Shown here: one piece after another, positions 32,095-33,267 of the stretch
Layout: every line of letters starts with the position of its first letter
Position numbering within the stretch: the stretch's first letter is position 1
Source of the DNA: GCA-020343675 sp964462945
GTDB lineage: Bacteria; Planctomycetota; Phycisphaerae; Sedimentisphaerales; Anaerobacaceae
NCBI GenBank assembly: GCA_964462945.1
Contig: CAYWZW010000061.1
Coordinates: forward strand, 1-33,267
Length of the DNA: 33,267 bases
Direction: 5' to 3'
Notes under the pieces: model-generated
Database searches by the model: none
The model's input: the letters and a program-made list of their open reading frames with translations, nothing else
Told to the model about the DNA's origin: nothing
Made by a program: the position numbers and the translations under genes

Positions 32095-33093
32095 TCAGGA
32101 CATTTCACGGGCGGCCGATGCGCACAGCCGCGTCTCTATCGTTACGTGCACAAGGCCGATCTGCTTGGGAAGGAGTTTGTAGTAACCGTCGGCCTCCAGA
32201 GGCTCCGAAGAGATAATGGCGATTTCCGCCGCATATATCCCCGGGCCCACGGACCACACATGCAGGTCGGAAATCCGATTGTCACCCTCGGACTCGATTG
32301 CCTTCCTGATCCCGTCGCTTACTTCCTGAGGGGCCTGCATATCGAGCAGCACGCGGGCCGATGAATGGAGCAGCCCCCACGACCAGCCAACCACGAGTGC
32401 CGCGCCGACGATGCCCATGAATGGATCGAGCCAATTCTGTCCCAGGTACTTTCCTCCCAGGAGAGCGAAAATGGCCAAGAGCGAGGTCAAGGCATCGGCC
32501 AGTATATGGAGGTAGGCCGACCAGAGATTGTGGTCCGTGTGTCTGGCATGGGGATGATCGTGTGAGTGGGCTTTGTGCCTTTCGTCATGGTCGTGCTCGT
32601 GCCGGTGGCCGGGATCGTGCTCATCACGCGAGTGTGCGTGTCTGCCGAGGATGACCAGGCATACGCCGTTGACGATCAGGCCGATGACCGCCACGAAGAT
32701 CGCCTGGTTGAATCCGATGGCGGCGGGAAATATAAGCCGTTCGGTGCTTTTCCAAGCCATGACCAGGGCGAAGAGAACGAGCGTCACTGCACTGGCGAAG
32801 GCCGCCAGCGAATTTACCTTGCCCGTGCCGAAGTTGAACCGTGTGTCCTTCGCGTGGCGGCGGGTGTAAAAGTAGGCGAATGCGGAAATGGCCAGCGCCG
32901 AGGCATGGCTGCCCATGTGGAGCCCGTCCGCCAGAAGCGCCATCGAGCGAAAGGCGATCCCCGCCGCGATCTCAACGGTCATCGTCAACGCCGTGATGAC
33001 GATGACGATCAGCGTCCGGCGCTCAGCGGACTTTTTTCGGTCCTGGCCGAACGTATGGTCGTGCATCCATTGCTCGATGGATTGAGTGTGCAA
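32095..33093 (-). CDS. dmeF: Cation diffusion facilitator, DmeF-like
   Basis: A CDF-family metal exporter of about 332 residues. The N-terminal WMHDHTF matches the start of the Co/Ni exporter DmeF. Six membrane helices follow, with ADGLHMGSHASALA in helix 2 and HILADALTSLLAI in helix 5 as the metal site. Between helices 4 and 5 is a His-rich cytosolic loop (HAHSRDEHDPGHRHEHDHD and more), which is usual for zinc, cobalt or nickel transporters. The C-terminal domain contains ISDLHVWSVGPG. It would export divalent metal with proton antiport in the inner membrane. I chose the TTG at 33093 because GAGGA lies eight bases upstream; a TTG at 33108 is also possible. Cobalt or nickel specificity is inferred. 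Confidence 0.9.
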   Translation of the reverse strand: MHTQSIEQWMHDHTFGQDRKKSAERRTLIVIVITALTMTVEIAAGIAFRSMALLADGLHMGSHASALAISAFAYFYTRRHAKDTRFNFGTGKVNSLAAFASAVTLVLFALVMAWKSTERLIFPAAIGFNQAIFVAVIGLIVNGVCLVILGRHAHSRDEHDPGHRHEHDHDERHKAHSHDHPHARHTDHNLWSAYLHILADALTSLLAIFALLGGKYLGQNWLDPFMGIVGAALVVGWSWGLLHSSARVLLDMQAPQEVSDGIRKAIESEGDNRISDLHVWSVGPGIYAAEIAIISSEPLEADGYYKLLPKQIGLVHVTIETRLCASAAREMS

Positions 33094-33095
33094 AT

Positions 33096-33115
33096 GATTT
33101 GTCCTCAAACAAATC
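33096..33115 (-). promoter_or_regulatory. Hairpin holding the ribosome-binding site of the dmeF-like gene
   Basis: GATTTGT and ACAAATC form a 7-bp stem with the loop TTGAGG on the minus strand. The loop contains the GAGG ribosome-binding site chosen for the TTG start at 33093. The same palindrome could be a metal-responsive operator. Neither role is shown by anything else in the sequence. Confidence 0.35.
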
Positions 33116-33214
33116 GAGGGAATTCGGCGAGGCGCTGCTCCAAATCACTGGTCTGGCCCACGCAGCGGCGCTTGGTGGAAACGCTCTCGATTACATATAT
33201 GCAAAACACCACAA

Positions 33215-33267
33215 CTCCCCGAGTAGGACTCGAACCTACAACCTAGCGGTTAACAGCCGCTCGCTCT
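33215..33267 (-). tRNA. tRNA-Asn (anticodon GTT), 5' part outside the window
   Basis: On the minus strand the sequence gives GAGC, the anticodon arm CGGCTGTTAACCG with anticodon GTT, the T arm GTAGG TTCGAGT CCTAC, the acceptor 3' strand TCGGGGA and discriminator G at 33215. CCA is not encoded. The D arm and the 5' acceptor strand lie beyond the window end. Confidence 0.93.

Noticed and set aside
32566..33246. Plus-strand frame ending in RVGLEPTT
   Set aside because: That ending is a known false translation of a tRNA gene (here tRNA-Asn), and the rest is antisense to the cation exporter.

Overview
The window looks like a chromosomal segment of a Planctomycetota bacterium, most likely of the Phycisphaerae/Sedimentisphaerales type. 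The reasons are prepilin-like proteins (one with the H-X9-DG ending that is common in planctomycetes), a Tat-exported sulfatase/DUF1080/aldo-keto reductase/sugar-isomerase cluster, an ECF sigma factor paired with a membrane protein carrying a LolA-like domain, and intergenic spacers made of degenerate short repeats and hairpin elements. This assignment is inferred from gene content; there is no rRNA in the window.

Layout. 1-5.2 kb (minus strand): a truncated prepilin-like gene, two secreted proteins of uncertain function, a nucleoside deaminase and a GspG-like pseudopilin, with several hairpin repeats between or inside the genes. 5.3-8.3 kb: a 25-residue lipoprotein, a DUF502 membrane protein, a small MscS-type channel and a DUF481 outer-membrane protein. 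8.3-12.9 kb (plus): a carbohydrate cluster of sulfatase, DUF1080 lipoprotein, Tat aldo/keto reductase and Tat sugar isomerase/epimerase-like TIM barrel. 13.1-16.7 kb: an H-X9-DG prepilin-like protein behind a perfect-consensus sigma-70 promoter, an orphan 2-oxoacid dehydrogenase E2 catalytic domain, a secreted RraA-like protein and a secreted alpha/beta hydrolase. 16.8-18.8 kb (minus): ribH, nusB and a ParA-type ATPase. 19.1-22.9 kb (plus): a TPR protein, tRNA-Leu(TAA), a LeuA/homocitrate-synthase-family enzyme (candidate Re-citrate synthase) and a HAD phosphatase. 23-24.5 kb (minus): ECF sigma factor plus its putative membrane regulator, closed by an intrinsic terminator. 24.8-33.3 kb: threonine synthase (plus), then on the minus strand a URO-D-like protein, ribD, a BRCT remnant, two unknown genes (one with a SWIM zinc finger), ligA, a DmeF-like cation exporter and a partial tRNA-Asn(GTT).

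The most unusual locus is ligA. Its 3' part and the two genes behind it are visibly AT-rich, whereas its 5' half is GC-rich like the neighbours. About 1 kb beyond the ligA stop lies a second, diverged, GC-richer copy of the LigA C-terminal BRCT end. The simplest reading is that the 3' half of ligA was replaced by a related foreign ligA end that carried a two-gene cassette, leaving the native 3' end behind as a remnant. A second theme is hairpin repeats that have become part of coding sequence: a 48-nt double-hairpin element occurs twice, and one copy encodes residues 14-30 of a secreted protein, at its signal-peptide junction.

The protein assignments were made by reading motifs, not by database search. 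Start codons were chosen from visible ribosome-binding sites and domain boundaries. No CRISPR array, integrase, transposase or rRNA was seen.
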